DNA of 64,000 bases from Leptodactylus fallax (GCA_947044405.1 CAMRHE010000076.1:6058001-6122000); one strand, 5' to 3'. Shown: positions 48,188 to 59,556, counted from the stretch's first letter. A program made the numbers and translations. The notes: a model not told the origin generated them from the sequence alone.

Positions 48188-48300
48188 TAGTAGTAGTAGC
48201 AGTAGTAGTAGTAGCATACAAACAAGTCCTCCTTGGTTGCCAAATGAGAACTTGCTCTAGCGCCACCTTTTGGAAGACATCTTCCTATAGATCAATGTCT
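48188..48300. repeat. (TAG)n run and GGTGGCGCTAGAG repeat fragment
   Basis: TAG/CAG triplets at 48188-48214 are followed by CTCTAGCGCCACCTTTTGGA, the inverse of the motif at 38802. Next comes ATAGATCAATGTCTG, also matching inverted text there (ATTGATTTATAG). Confidence 0.7.
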
Positions 48301-49374
48301 GATTTTCCTGAAACCTAGTGACCTGATCTAGGATTAAAGCCAAGCCAGCATATCTCCTCCAAAAGAGAGAGACCCATCTGTAGACAGCTGCTTGGGGTTG
48401 TTGTCACTCAGCAGTGCAGAGCAGGGAAGTGGTTGGCTGATTGAGAAGTCATAGACCTGGGACAGAAGGGGTACTATGTCTAGTAGTGGTAGTAATAGTA
48501 GTGTTAGACATAATAGCATAATATATCAGTTTTCATAAATATGCCCCATTCTGTTTATTTATAGCACCTATCTATCCATCTATCTAGTTTATAGTTTCTT
48601 CAGAAACATAATTAACCTATTTCCACAATTAAATTAGTGTAAGTTTTTGATATTAACTAATTTTATTGGACATAAAGATTATTTAGAGGAATGTCACATA
48701 ACATATGCAGGACTGATGCTGGAATGTTGGGGATCATGACCTTGTTGGCCAGATCACATTTTCATAATAAACCTTAGCTCAATGCAGCACTTCTCTTATT
48801 GATAAACAGAGTGGAGTTAATGATCTGTTAATTACTCCAGTCCCTAAATGCTGCTCTGTGAGGGATCGTCTGCATAGCTCTGGATTACTAGTAAAGATAT
48901 TTGGTCTCATTACCCTGATGCCTGCCTTTTGAGTACTGTGTAGTATCAAGGCTGTAGACTATTCTTTATGTCCAAGGAAAGATTTCTGATTCACTGTCTG
49001 GGTCTTCTTTTTATTGACCAGTACATTGGATTTAAGGGCAATCACTTCATTTGCATTTAATAGAAAGAATGAAAGAGGGCGTACATAGTAGGCATCCTTT
49101 ATGTAAACGATAAGCAGGGCAGAATGTGGCGCTGTGCACTGTAGACAATCCATTTTTGATATAAGGGTTCCCAAAGACAAGTTAATCATAGTGTATCCTG
49201 CTCCTAAGAATCACAGCAATCAGTTGTATACAGCAAGGGAACTGGTCTGTAAGCGTTCAGTTGTCCTGCAGCACTCCCGGAGGGGATATGAAGCATTACA
49301 CAGCTGTTATTAAAATCACTAGTAGTGCATAGACAGGCTGGGTCTTCTAGAACAAGTTTTTAACTTGCCACTTT
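48301..49374. other. Intergenic sequence, nothing recognised
   Basis: 48640-48960 appears non-repetitive. No coding region supported. Confidence 0.45.
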
Positions 49375-49978
49375 GCCTAATAACTGGGGGTCATGAACAA
49401 GTAATAACTGGGGGTCATGAACAAGGGAACCATCAGGGAGCCTGCTGGGGGAGCAGTATATCAACTAGGGACAGAAATAAACTTGACAAGCTGATTAGAA
49501 GGGCCAGCTCTGTCCTGGGGAGCCCACTGGACCCAGTGCAGGTGGTGGGTGACAGAAGGATACTGTCCGTGGTGAGCTCCATGCAGAAGAAGAAGTCCCA
49601 TCCCATGCATGAGACTGTGATTGCGCTGAGCAGTACTGTCAGTGACCGACTGCTCCACCCTAGGTGTGAGAAGGAGCGCTATCGGAAGTCTTTCCTCCCC
49701 CACCGCGGTTAGGCTGTACAACCAACACTGACCTAAGCGGAGATCATTACACGCAGAGAACTGAAATATCTCTCTGCCTGTTAAATCCCCCCCCCCCCCT
49801 CTGCTACGTCCTATCTGTCTGTCTGCTATTAATGTAATGCCTCTCACCTTGGAACATTCCTGTACATGTTGTATTTGTATTTGTATCTGCTTATCTTATC
49901 TTTGCTGCTGTAACACACTGAATTTCCCCACTGTGGGACTATTAAAGGACTATTATTATTATTATTATTATTATTATC
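49375..49978 (+). mobile_element. 3' end of a non-LTR retrotransposon
   Basis: A short coding remnant (below) is followed by a 3' untranslated part ending GAATTTCCCCACTGTGGGAC and ATTAAAGGAC, then an ATT-repeat tail (49950-49977). That is the usual arrangement of LINE 3' ends. A 22-bp duplication (TAACTGGGGGTCATGAACAA) lies at the 5' side near 49380 and 49402. The element is 5'-truncated. The clade is not assigned with confidence. Confidence 0.75.
49470..49712 (+). pseudogene. LINE ORF2 C-terminal remnant
   Basis: The frame reads DRNKLDKLIRRASSVLG, then LDPVQVVGDRR, SHPMHETV, SDRLLHPRCEKERYRKSFLP and a stop. I recognise this as the extreme C-terminus of a reverse-transcriptase-encoding LINE protein as found in fish and frog elements. 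No reverse transcriptase domain remains. The open frame extends upstream to 49365, but that part is not conserved family text. Confidence 0.75.
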
Positions 49979-51540
49979 AGTTTTCTGAGAAAGACAAATA
50001 TTTTAAAAATGATGCCCATTTTTCTGCTTCTTGTTGGAAAATTTAGGATATTTTTAGCAGTAAAAAATATTTCTTTTTGGGTTGCTGAGGTGTTTGAGAC
50101 TACAGTTAGTTGGTCATATACATAATGAAAAAAGTGTAGATTTCAGGCATTTCTACCAGAAAACACTGCACATCCTCCCTACATCTGTTTTTCAGAAAGT
50201 GGCAATGGCAATATAAAGCGACACCCCCAAATACCACAAAAGTGGCACAAATTACTAAGAAATCTGCCCCACCTTTTCCCTTATAGGATGACTTCTGACA
50301 ACGGACATTGTAATTCTTATAATTGTCGCAATTTTTCCCCAATAAGGAAGTTTTGAGGTGGTTTGATTTTCATGGCAATTGAACATTTATGCAGGATCGT
50401 CCCATGGTTAAAGGTTGTTATGAAGCTCTAGTCGAGCTTTCTAGTTGTTCATTCATGGGCCATGATATATCTTTCACCACCAAATTATCAATCTGCCTAG
50501 TCAAAAATATCAATGAATGTGTCTAGAGATGGGGGAATGTTTAGGACTGGGCACATATTTACAAAATGTGGCCCCATACTTGCTACATTGGCGGGTATGT
50601 GTTACGTTGACTATGTGCCCATTGCTTCTATTATTCTCATTGGTATACTCTTCAGTTTTCTTACCTAAATACATGAAGTTGTATCCATCGTGGACGACGT
50701 GGCATCTGGTCTAATTTCCATACTAATCTAACGTCACAGTAACAAGCAGTAGCTTAATGTGACAACTATGAGAGGTGAGTGTCAAGGTCTCTGAAGTTCA
50801 GAGGTTATGTTACGCTGAGTACTTGATACACTATTGAAAATGTAAACCATTCTTTACCAGATGTGGCTTTTATGAACCAATTCACAGTATGAAAGTGATA
50901 CGTGAGCTGTTTATTTACCGAAAATGTAATTTTTGATGTATTAACTCTGTGTTTTAAAGAGAAACGTGGGAGAAAGTAGGTCAAAGGGGTTAACAAATTA
51001 GACACCCATTCAGAGATGAAAAATGTAAGTTGTCAGAATCAATTCTTCAAGTTTAATTGGGGATTTACAAAATGTCTTACCCTTTACAGGGCAGAGGCTT
51101 GTCAAAGAAGTCTGGAATAACTTTGAGGGATTGATGACTGTATTATGACTCCATACAAATTGTATAGAGTGCCCATTGAGGGGCAGGAGGTATTTGCTGT
51201 ATGCCTCTTATTTCATGGGGGAATTTACAAATCTATCAATATATGGCATGCTCCAGTAAATGCCAGATGGTGGAATTTGGATAGGTCTAAGGACCTTTGT
51301 AAGAATGATCACTTCCGATCATTGCCTCGTGGAAGCAGAATCGTTGATGTGAGCCCAGAAATTATTTTGGGTTGTGGAACATCTATCCATGTAAATAAGG
51401 GATGTGCTGATGACATAATCTACACTGTATGGAGGATGAATTTTTTGCAAAAAGTGTTATCATTATAAACAAGCCTAGAGAATGCAGAAACAAGGGGTCT
51501 CGCAGGACCCAACAGTAGTAGCAAGGGGGATGAATGAAAA
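49979..51540. other. Intergenic sequence, no gene recognised
   Basis: The plus frame 51145-51468 (107 residues, starting MTPYKLYRVPIEG) is the most protein-like in composition here. It matches no family I know and has no visible splice context, so it is left unannotated. Confidence 0.4.
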
Positions 51541-52579
51541 TTGATTTATCATTTTAGGGACCCCAAGCAAAGTTATGTCTGGGGTCCCCTAAAATAATGC
51601 CACCTTAGTTAGTGTACCCACACATAGTATACTGCTCCTTTATTGTCCCCACACAGTATACTACCACATTGGTGCGAATGATGGTCAGTATATGGACAGT
51701 TTTGGGCCCTTCTGATCTATGGGCCTCATGATTTTGCTTGGGCTGTTTGGTGGGTAACATCAAAGCTGATGGCTCCGCTACAGTATGAGACCTAATTATG
51801 TTGTTTTATTTGTAATTAGCCGAGGACCTTGAGGATATTATCTCAAGGCTGGCTGAGACTGCTGGGAGTTGTAGTTTCACAACTAATGGAGAGCCACAAG
51901 TTGCAGGGCAGTTCAATATAGAATATTAAGGTAACCCTCTATGCAACCCTTATCTGCTGTGTTATGCTTAGGGAAGGACCTGAGGGGCAGAGCATGAAAC
52001 AGGGAACTCATCCATCTCCAACCTAAGCATTACACAGATACCTGGAGCGTTCCTTTAAGTAATTTTATTAGCTGTTATTTCCTACGATATACCATAGTTA
52101 TTAACACATGGCAGTGTTATAAACCTATATTAACAAGTCCTCGGGGCTTCAATATCCCAATATCCTTGCTGCTGACCTGAGATACTTCAGTAGTCTATTC
52201 TATAGGCTGCCGTCTGTTGATTGGCAGAAAATTTGCGGCAAATCATATACCGGATTTCTTGAATGCCTATATATGAAAAAGGCACACTCCAAACAGTGAT
52301 GCATTGTGTTATGCCGAGAGTAGGTCAAAGTTATTTAACTCTTTTTCATGGTTACTACTTCAATTAATTTTTCATGTAAATCCTGCAGGGCGTAGACAGG
52401 TTTTTGTTGTCTGCACTGACTTTATGTAGACTTTGCAATATATTCATAACAAAAAGACATAACAGTAGAGACATCTGCAGGCCAGGGCATGCAACTACAC
52501 TGCACTGATAATGCATCATATGCAGTTGTTCATAAGAAAAGTTTCATTGCCTTTCAGAGGGCCAATTTATCGAAAATGA
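51541..52579. other. Intergenic sequence with small repeat fragments
   Basis: 51550-51690 has TAGGGACCCCAAGCAAAGTT inverted against GGTCCCCTAAAATAATG, and TACCCACACATAGTATACTG and CCCCACACAGTATACTACC, which resemble the internal repeat of the hAT-like element at 57877. 51855-51915 carries the GGGAGTTGTAGTTTCACAAC repeat. No gene. Confidence 0.4.
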
Positions 52580-52604
52580 TATAGATAGATAGATAGATAG
52601 ATAG
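52580..52604. repeat. (GATA)n microsatellite
   Basis: Six perfect GATA units. Confidence 0.95.
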
Positions 52605-52614
52605 AACTTTTAAT

Positions 52615-53095
52615 AATAATTGGAGCGCCACCTATAACAGGAGTATGTCTATGTAGTCTAGAGCGCCCCATATAACAGCAGTACAGCTACTGTATATGGT
52701 CTTCAGCTCCCCTATAACAGCAGTCTGTCTGTATAGTCTGGAGTGCCCCCTATAATAACAGTGTGGTTATGTAATCTGGAGCTCCCCCTATAACAGCAGT
52801 CTCTCTGTACCCCCTATAACAGCAGTCTCTCTGTACCCCCTATAACAGCAGTCTCTCTGTACCCCCTATAACAGTAATCTGTCTGTACCCCCTATAACAG
52901 CAGTCTGTCTGTACCCCCTATAACAGCAGTCTCTCTGTACCCCCTATAACAGTAGTCTGTCTGTACCCCCTATAACAGCAGTCTCTCTGTACCCCCTATA
53001 ACAGTAGTCTGTCTGTGGACTCTGGAGTGCCCCTTATAACAACAGTCTGACTGTATAGTCTTGCCTTCCCCCTTTAACAGCAATCTGACTAGGTA
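52615..53095. repeat. Minisatellite of CCCCCTATAACAGCAGTCT units
   Basis: Outer copies are longer and irregular (about 40 bp, with TAGTCTGGAGTGCCCC). The middle (about 52790-53010) is a regular 26-bp array of CCCCCTATAACAGCAGTCTC then TCTGTA, with AGTAGTCTG variants. A related 37-bp version lies at 53705-54090. Confidence 0.92.
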
Positions 53096-53359
53096 TTTTG
53101 AGTGCCCCTATGAGGCCCTATGCACACAGGCGTATACAATCCAGAATATCCAGACTGTACAGTTCCAGTATTTTTCAGACTGAATATAGTCATAGTTATT
53201 TTTGGGCAAACTTTGCAAGATTTGTCTTGCAAATATATATGAGGTTTACCTGGCAGTTTTGTTGGCCCAAACAAAACTGTCTCTTCAGTCTATGAAATAT
53301 GGGCAACATATGGTCTAGATTTTCTGGACCATATTTTCCTGTGTGCATGGAGCCTATCC

Positions 53360-53675
53360 CCAAAGACTGTGAGCCCCATAACAGCCACTTTGGTGGTAGT
53401 CACACCACTGAAAGTGTGTTTGCTACATGCCTAATCTGAGAGAATAGAGTTGATCGACCAAGGCTGGCATTTGACACCCCTTGATCTCCTGAGTGCCAGG
53501 GTATTGAGTGGTATCAATCCATTGACTTTATAGAAACCTTACGGCGGCTGTTGACTTGTCCGTAATTTTGAGGACGTGATACATCACATGCAATGGAATT
53601 GAATTCTATTCAGCCAATGGAAATTGGCTTTGGGTAGAAAATTTATTAGAACTGCTGAAAATTTGTTCTTGTTCC
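53360..53675. repeat. Left arm of a widely spaced inverted repeat
   Basis: Begins near GACTGTGAGCCCCATAACAG and runs past GGCTGGCATTTGACACCCCT and GCAATGGAATTGAATTCTAT to GGGTAGAAAATTTATTA. It is the reverse complement of 54833-55188 with moderate divergence. Confidence 0.88.
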
Positions 53676-53704
53676 TCATTCACTTTAATTTTTGACTTTA
53701 AAGC

Positions 53705-54090
53705 AGTTTGGCCAGTATGGCTATGTAGTCTGGAGTGCCCCTATAACAACAGTCTAGCAACATAGCCTGGAAATGCCCCCGATAACAACAATCTGGCTGT
53801 TTAGTCTGGAAACGACCCCTGTAACAACAATCTGGCTGTATAGTCTGGAAATGCCCCCTATGACAACAATCTGGCTGTGTAGTCTGGAAACTCCCCCTTA
53901 TGACAACAATCTGGCTGTGTAGTCTGGAAACGCCCCCTATGACAACAATCTGGCTGTGAAGCCTGGAAACGCCCCCTATGACAACAATCTGGCTGTGTAG
54001 CCTGGAAACGCCCCCTATGACAAAAATCTGGCTCCCTACAACAGACTGGTTATATATTCTAGAGCTTCACCTTTAACAGCAGTCTGACTG
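53705..54090. repeat. Minisatellite of about 37 bp, about nine copies
   Basis: The unit reads TGTAGTCTGGAAACGCCCCC then TATGACAACAATCTGGC. The first and last copies are diverged. It lies between the arms of the inverted repeat pair and is related to the array at 52615. Confidence 0.92.
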
Positions 54091-54832
54091 TAAAGTCAAA
54101 ATAACAGATAGATTTAGTGTCAGTATTAGGTGCAAATTACACAGTCATTAGCATATCAGGGCATGAGAAAAGTGATAACTGATCAGTTATGTAACAACAC
54201 ACTCCATAAACTACTTTTTACACTAATTTGTTATACAGTCATTGAAGAGACATCGATTACTTAGGACCGGATTCCTCAGGACCGGATTACTCAGGAGAAT
54301 GTTCTGTATTAACGACATTTAACAAGTAATTAATTAACAAGGTCACAAAACCAAATGGACTGTGGTCTCCAGAATAAAGACTGAGCTCTCAGCGGAGCTG
54401 TTTCTTCTCGTATTGTCAAAAAGTAACGTACCTGTCCTGACTCGTAGAACGAAAATAAAATAAATGTTAACACATAAAATATAAATATAGACACAAAGAA
54501 ATTGTAAGTGACTTTTATCTAACCAGCGACATAAAAGTTCCATGAAGATGTTCATCTTTATACCATCTACAGCAGAACCCACACCCCATTGATTAAATTA
54601 ATGGGCACCATGTAATGCTTCATTTATCCTGTGGAGGCACTGTAGGATTAATGAACACTTGCTGCTAGATTTCGCCATAGATTACAGCTGATTGCTGAAG
54701 GTTTCAGTAACAAGATGCCTTGTCATCATCAGATTTTCTAAGGACCCATGAAATATAAAAAAAAAAAATACTGGCTAAACTGCATTAAAGTCAAAGATTA
54801 CAATGACTGAAGACCAAGAACACATTTACAGC
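54091..54832. other. Non-repetitive spacer between inverted arms
   Basis: AT-rich. ACCGGATTCCTCAGGACCGG near 54264 is a short local duplication. No gene. Confidence 0.45.
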
Positions 54833-55188
54833 AGGTGTAATAAATTTTCTACCCAAAGGAATTGATTTCCATTGACTGAATAGAATTCAATTCCATTGCA
54901 TGTAATTCCATTGCATTTGTCAGGTCCCCAAAATTATTGACAAGTCAACAGTTCCCATAAGGTCCCTGCCTGAAAAATCAATGGATAGATGCCGCTCAAT
55001 GAATTAAGTACATCTTCATCCTAGCACTCAGGGGATCAAGGAGTGTCAAATGCCAGTCATGATAAATCCCCCCTATTCTCTCAGGTTATCCCATTTGTGA
55101 CTAGCAGAAGGTGGAGAATATTATTAGCACAATTTCTGTGGTGTAACTATCACAAAAGTGGCTGCTATGGGGCTCACAGTCTCAGGGA
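54833..55188. repeat. Right arm of the widely spaced inverted repeat
   Basis: Contains AATAAATTTTCTACCCAAAG, GAATTCAATTCCATTGCATG, AGTGTCAAATGCCAGTCATG and CTATGGGGCTCACAGTCT. Each is the complement of text in 53360-53675, in the reverse order. Confidence 0.88.
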
Positions 55189-55577
55189 AATTTAGGCCTG
55201 GCACAAAATGCCTTGATTCACCAATTTCATTGAGGGTGTGTCTGAAAGAGGACTGAGAAGACCTGAGAAACTGGAAAATAGATTTGGGGGTCGGGAGTCT
55301 GAATTTCTCTGATTTGAGTTTTGTTTTTTTTTTTGTTTTGTTTAAGGGGTCTGGTCTAAGGTCTTTCAATAAGAGATCTTGGGATCTTGGATGTGATAAT
55401 TTAGGGCCCCCATCAAACCTCAGACTGGTCACTAGATCTGTAAATTATCTGATCCCAGATAAGACCTCTGATTTAAGGGCCTGGTCTGGCAAACCTCAGA
55501 AGTTGGTTCAATCCCAGGATGAGTTTTGATGGAAATACATTTGTTCTGAATCAGAGTTTAAATTAGTGTAAAACAAA
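55189..55577. other. Intergenic sequence, nothing recognised
   Basis: T-rich near 55322-55340. The overlapping opposite-strand frames (55124-55529) have no recognisable domain. Confidence 0.45.
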
Positions 55578-56035
55578 GTGTATGACACTGTCAGGGCTCC
55601 TCAGACCCTATCTATAAAACAAAGTGTATGACACTGTCAGGGCTCCTCAGACCCTATCTATAAAACATAGTGTAGGACACTGTGAGGGCTCCTCAGACCC
55701 TATCTATAAAACAAAGTGTATGACACTGTCAGGGCTCCTCAGACCCTATCTATAAAACATAGTGTATGACACTGTCAGGGCTCCTCAGACCCTATCTATA
55801 AAACATAGTGTATGACACTGTCAGGGCTCCTAGGAACCTATCTATAAAACATAGTGTATGACACTGTCAGGGCTACTCGGACCCTATCTATAAAACATAG
55901 TGTAGAACACTGTCAGGGCTCCTAGGAACCTATCTATAAAACATAGTGTATGACACTGTCAGGACTCCTAGGAACCTATCTATAAAACATAGTGTATGAC
56001 ACTGTCAGGGCTCCTAGGGCCCTATCTAATGTATT
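55578..56035. repeat. 46-bp minisatellite, ten copies
   Basis: The unit is GTGTATGACACTGTCAGGGC, TCCTCAGACCCTATCTATAA, AACAAA or AACATA. Early copies carry CCTCAGACCC, later ones CCTAGGAACC, so two subtypes can be followed along the array. The phase is exact throughout. Confidence 0.96.
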
Positions 56036-56102
56036 TCTAGCTCTCTAAGGCAAACATGGGAAAAATAATGTCAAAATGACAGTAACATGTATGTCTAGTG
56101 AC

Positions 56103-56500
56103 TAGAGATGGGTGAATCGGTTCACAACAAACCGGATTCAACCCAAATATTTCAAATGATTCAGTTTTTAATGAAACCGAACAATTTGGGATTAGTCTCG
56201 GATGAACAATATTTGCCACTGCCAGTAAATTTTATATTCTGGGGTCTCAAGAGACCCAGAGTATAATAGCTGGAAGTCCGGGGGAGGTGTAAAAAATAAC
56301 CACCTAACATTCCAACTTTTGGGCCTCATGGCAGCATCCAGCGACCTGTGTCTTCCTCCTCGTGGTGTCTGGTGCTCTTCTGTGACGTCATGTGCCTGGG
56401 GTCACCACTGAGGCCTGTGATATGGCCTCAGCGGTGACATGGGTATGCCGAGCGTTATGACATCACAGTGGAGCACCAGATGCTGCTAACATTCCCTTTA
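56103..56500. mobile_element. Hairpin-family element, copy I, right-truncated
   Basis: Left end TAGAGATGGGTGAATCGG, then CAAACCGGATTCAACCCAAA shared with copy B. The hairpin TTATATTCTGGGGTCTCAA with GAGACCCAGAGTATAATA lies near 56230, followed by TGTGACGTCATGTGCCTGGG. No right terminus is found. Confidence 0.65.
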
Positions 56501-57876
56501 AGTCTAATGACACCTCTAATGGTCACCTCTGCTGGATAGTCTGTTAGGAAGCAATGCAAGGCATGCATACTGGCTGCAGAGCAGTCCCATATACACTTAT
56601 AGCATACAATAATAGTACAGTATATAGGGGAACTATTCATGCAGTATCATTGCCTGTTCATTGTATAATATGCCTCCATCCCACTATTTCTTTCTAGAAA
56701 CGCTACTTTTGTCCAGAGGCTGTATCTAGTACTGCAGTTCTGCCTTGATCAAGTAAATGCTGCAATACTAGCTCAATGACCAGTGTGGCGCTATTCATAG
56801 AAAAGCAAAAGATCTTTGTTACTACTCTCCAAACCTGAAAAAGATAGTGACACATTGACACAATGACACAACCACAATTAGTCAACTGAAAATATCAAAG
56901 TCATTCAAGCAGGAAACTTCACGCCACGTAGTTGTCTACTATCCAGTCCGTCATGCCAAGTCCTTGTCTCAAAGCAACACAAGATTGGGGGAGGGGTACA
57001 GTGTAATATATTAGATTTACATAAGATTCATTTACATACAGAGTAGAAGTTCATTAATAATAGGGTTTTAATTATTCATGATCTTGTTTTACTGGATACA
57101 TCAGCTTATTCCTGCTGTGCAGCGTCTCTGGATTACTTACAACCAACCACAAGGAAATTGATGGACTGCCCATATTTTTCTCTGTTTTGACAAGGATTGA
57201 AAGGGACATTTTGTCTAATTCATTTGGAATGTGGAAGAAGGATTAGGAATTCACTTTCTCTTATTGTTATATTTCTGACACTCTTTGTGTGCCGGTTTTA
57301 TAGGTAACACATGTCAGGTGGCCCTGTGCAGATTTTGCTTCAGGGCCAAAGAGCTTCACGTTAAAACTGAGAAATCCAAATTGCTGAGAAATTACCCAGA
57401 TTGTTAGCCAGTCTGTAAGATTTTCTTTGGAAAAAAAAGTCTTACTTTTCATTATTTCTCCCTTTTTTTTTTCTGGTAGACAGCTGAGGGGTGGGGTTTC
57501 AGTAAAGGGCAGGGCTTACTCTGATTGGTCTCCTTTTGTAGTGGGAGGAGTGGGGAAGAGCTCCTGCTGCAGCCGGTTGCCTCACAGATCTGAGGTTTAT
57601 AAGGGTCAAGGGGGAAAGGGCTGATCTCCTGGGACATATAGAATTATGCTTTTTTTTTACTTATTTTAGGTTTATTCAGTCTGGTCTATTCTCTTATAGA
57701 AAAGTGTCAAAAATTTTTTTTTCAAATGTGAAAAAAAATAATATTTTATTGATTGATTTTATTGATGCCTTCTCTGCCTAGGTGTAATGCCAAAGGGTGA
57801 GACCCTTTCTCTGCCCTGTTCATCGCTCTTTATGAAAGGGGGCAGAGACCATTATAAACTTACTGTAACTCACACC
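56501..57876. other. Intergenic sequence, nothing recognised
   Basis: Apparently non-repetitive. Short frames at 56455-56885 and 57267-57637 show no domain. AT-rich tract near 57700-57770. Confidence 0.45.
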
Positions 57877-58495
57877 CAGGGGTGAACCTAGCCTCTCTGC
57901 TTCCTGAGGCCAACTATAGAAAAAAGATACCCAAAAAAGATACCCTACCTGGCTATCTTTGGTTTCATGATGGGGCCTTCCTACTTAAAATTATAATGAC
58001 ATGCCCCTTATTTGGCCCCCACATAGTATAATGCCCCTCTTTTTTATAGCCCCCAAACATTATACACCCACCTTTTTTTGGCCCCCACATAGTATATGAC
58101 TCCCTTTTTTGGCCCCCCACTGTATATGACCCCCCTTTTTGCACCCCCACAGAATATGAACCGCTTTTTTGGCCCCCTTCACAGTATATGATACTCCTTT
58201 TTTATAGCCCCCACACAGTATATGACTGCCTTTTTTCTTGGGTCCCACATATGACCCCATTTATTATGGCTCCCACAGAGTGATATGTTGCTGCCACCAC
58301 AAGGGCGTGGTGTACCTGATACTGAAGAACGCCAGGACACTGGATTTAGGGTTGGGTACAGTGCGCTCTTGTGGTGGCAACGGAGGCTGACCTGGACAGG
58401 AGCGGACGATTAAAAAACCAATGCTGCCCCATTTATGCCATGAGGCGTCACGTGGGGCCATAGCCTCAGGTCACCTCATGGAAGATGCGCCCCTG
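57877..58495. mobile_element. hAT-like MITE with internal minisatellite, 619 bp
   Basis: The left end CAGGGGTGAACCTAGCCTCT and the inverted right end CAGGGGCGCATCTTCCATGA carry the CAGGGG terminus. Flanks CTCACACC (57869-57876) and GTCACACC (58496-58503) match at seven of eight bases. The left end is nearly identical to the right end of the 41757-44307 element, so they belong to one family. No transposase. Confidence 0.82.
57960..58275. repeat. Minisatellite of about 31 bp, about nine copies
   Basis: Units follow GGCCCCCACATAGTATATGA then CTCCCTTTTTT. Lengths vary from about 28 to 37 because of the T run. Minus-strand GGxKKGSYT-type frames are translations of this array. It lies within the hAT-like MITE. 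Confidence 0.9.
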
Positions 58496-58663
58496 GTCAC
58501 ACCATAATATTGAGTTATACCTGAAACCTACGTCAGTTCCTGACTGATTTTATTTTTGGTGTACAGGGCATCCAATGTTGCACCTGAATTATTTATATGT
58601 TGGAGCATTTTAATAATTTAGGTACATCTTGCACTAGTGGAGAAATTGAACAACCATTTAAAG

Positions 58664-58842
58664 CCGATGCCCCACGTAGCGTAAACGGCGGTGTTTTAGA
58701 TTAACTGAAAAGTGGATGGGGTTCTGGCTAGTCCCATCCATACATCTGTGAAAAGCGCTTCAGGAAAAACCACAATACGTTTCCGCTGCGGTTTTTCGCG
58801 CATCGCTTTTTGGCTGCGGCTTGCTATTTGGGGTGTTAGCCT
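58664..58842. mobile_element. Foldback MITE, GGCCGAGGCCCCA family
   Basis: AAGCCGATGCCCCACGTAGC on the left and TTGGGGTGTTAGCCTAA on the right are inverted ends. GGCTAGTCCCATCCATACAT is shared with 32805. Confidence 0.65.
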
Positions 58843-59217
58843 AAAGGGGTTTTCCAGGGTAAATAATTGATGACCATAGAATAGGTCATCAAATAAAGAT
58901 CAGCAGGGGTAGACACCCGGGCCGCAGGCCAATCAGCTGCTTGAAGAGCTGTCACTGAAGCCTCTTCGAAACTTACCAAGTACAGGTCCATGTATTTGTG
59001 CAGTAGCTCTGCTTGGTATTGCAGCTCAACCTATTCATTTGAATGGGACTGAGCTGCGATCAGGCTATGTGACCTCACATGACCCTTGAAGCGGAAGTGG
59101 TGCTCTAGGACTACTACTGCTGCTTGAAATAGCTGATCCAAGGGGTCCCAGTAGTTGCACCCCCAACCTGCCATAAGTATAAGTCATCACTTAAAATGTC
59201 CCGTAAAACCACTTTAG
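58841..59217. mobile_element. MITE with CTAAAGGGGTTTTCCAGG ends
   Basis: Left CTAAAGGGGTTTTCCAGG and inverted right CTAAAGTGGTTTTACGGG. Inside, TTACCAAGTACAGGTCCATG pairs with TGCTTGGTATTGCAGCTC, and GCCAATCAGCTGCTTGAAGA with TGCTTGAAATAGCTGATCC, so most of it folds back. It sits directly between two foldback MITEs. Confidence 0.75.
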
Positions 59218-59480
59218 GCTAAGACCCCATGTAGCAAGCTGCAGCAAAAAAAACGCTGTGGTGGAAACTCATCACGTTTTAGGTCTGTAGCATTTTCCAC
59301 AGAAAGTAATCAGAGTTTTCCTCTGCGGACTTTCTGCCACTATTAAGCCTATACAGAAAACGCCAGCGTATCTGTAGGTATAATTGACATGCTGCAATTT
59401 TCTAAAACACAAGTGTTTTTGTAAATGCAGGTTTTCCACTTCAGATTTTTTTTGGCTGTTTCTTTTTCTTTTTTGCTGAA
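59214..59480. mobile_element. Foldback MITE fragment, GGCCGAGGCCCCA family
   Basis: Starts AGGCTAAGACCCCATGTAGC and includes CTCTGCGGACTTTCTGCCAC and TAATTGACATGCTGCAATTT, shared with 32440-32490 and 36330-36400. The right end is missing. Confidence 0.6.
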
Positions 59481-59542
59481 CCCTAATGTAATAGCATAGC
59501 ATATAATTCCTATGGGTACAAAAAATCAAGAGACTGAAAAGC

Positions 59543-59556
59543 AATATATATATATA

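Noticed and set aside
51145..51468. 107-residue plus-strand open frame with protein-like composition
   Set aside because: No family recognised and no splice signals that fit. Kept only as a note in the regional entry.
57965..58260. Minus-strand Gly/Lys-rich frames
   Set aside because: Translation of the minisatellite inside the hAT-like MITE.
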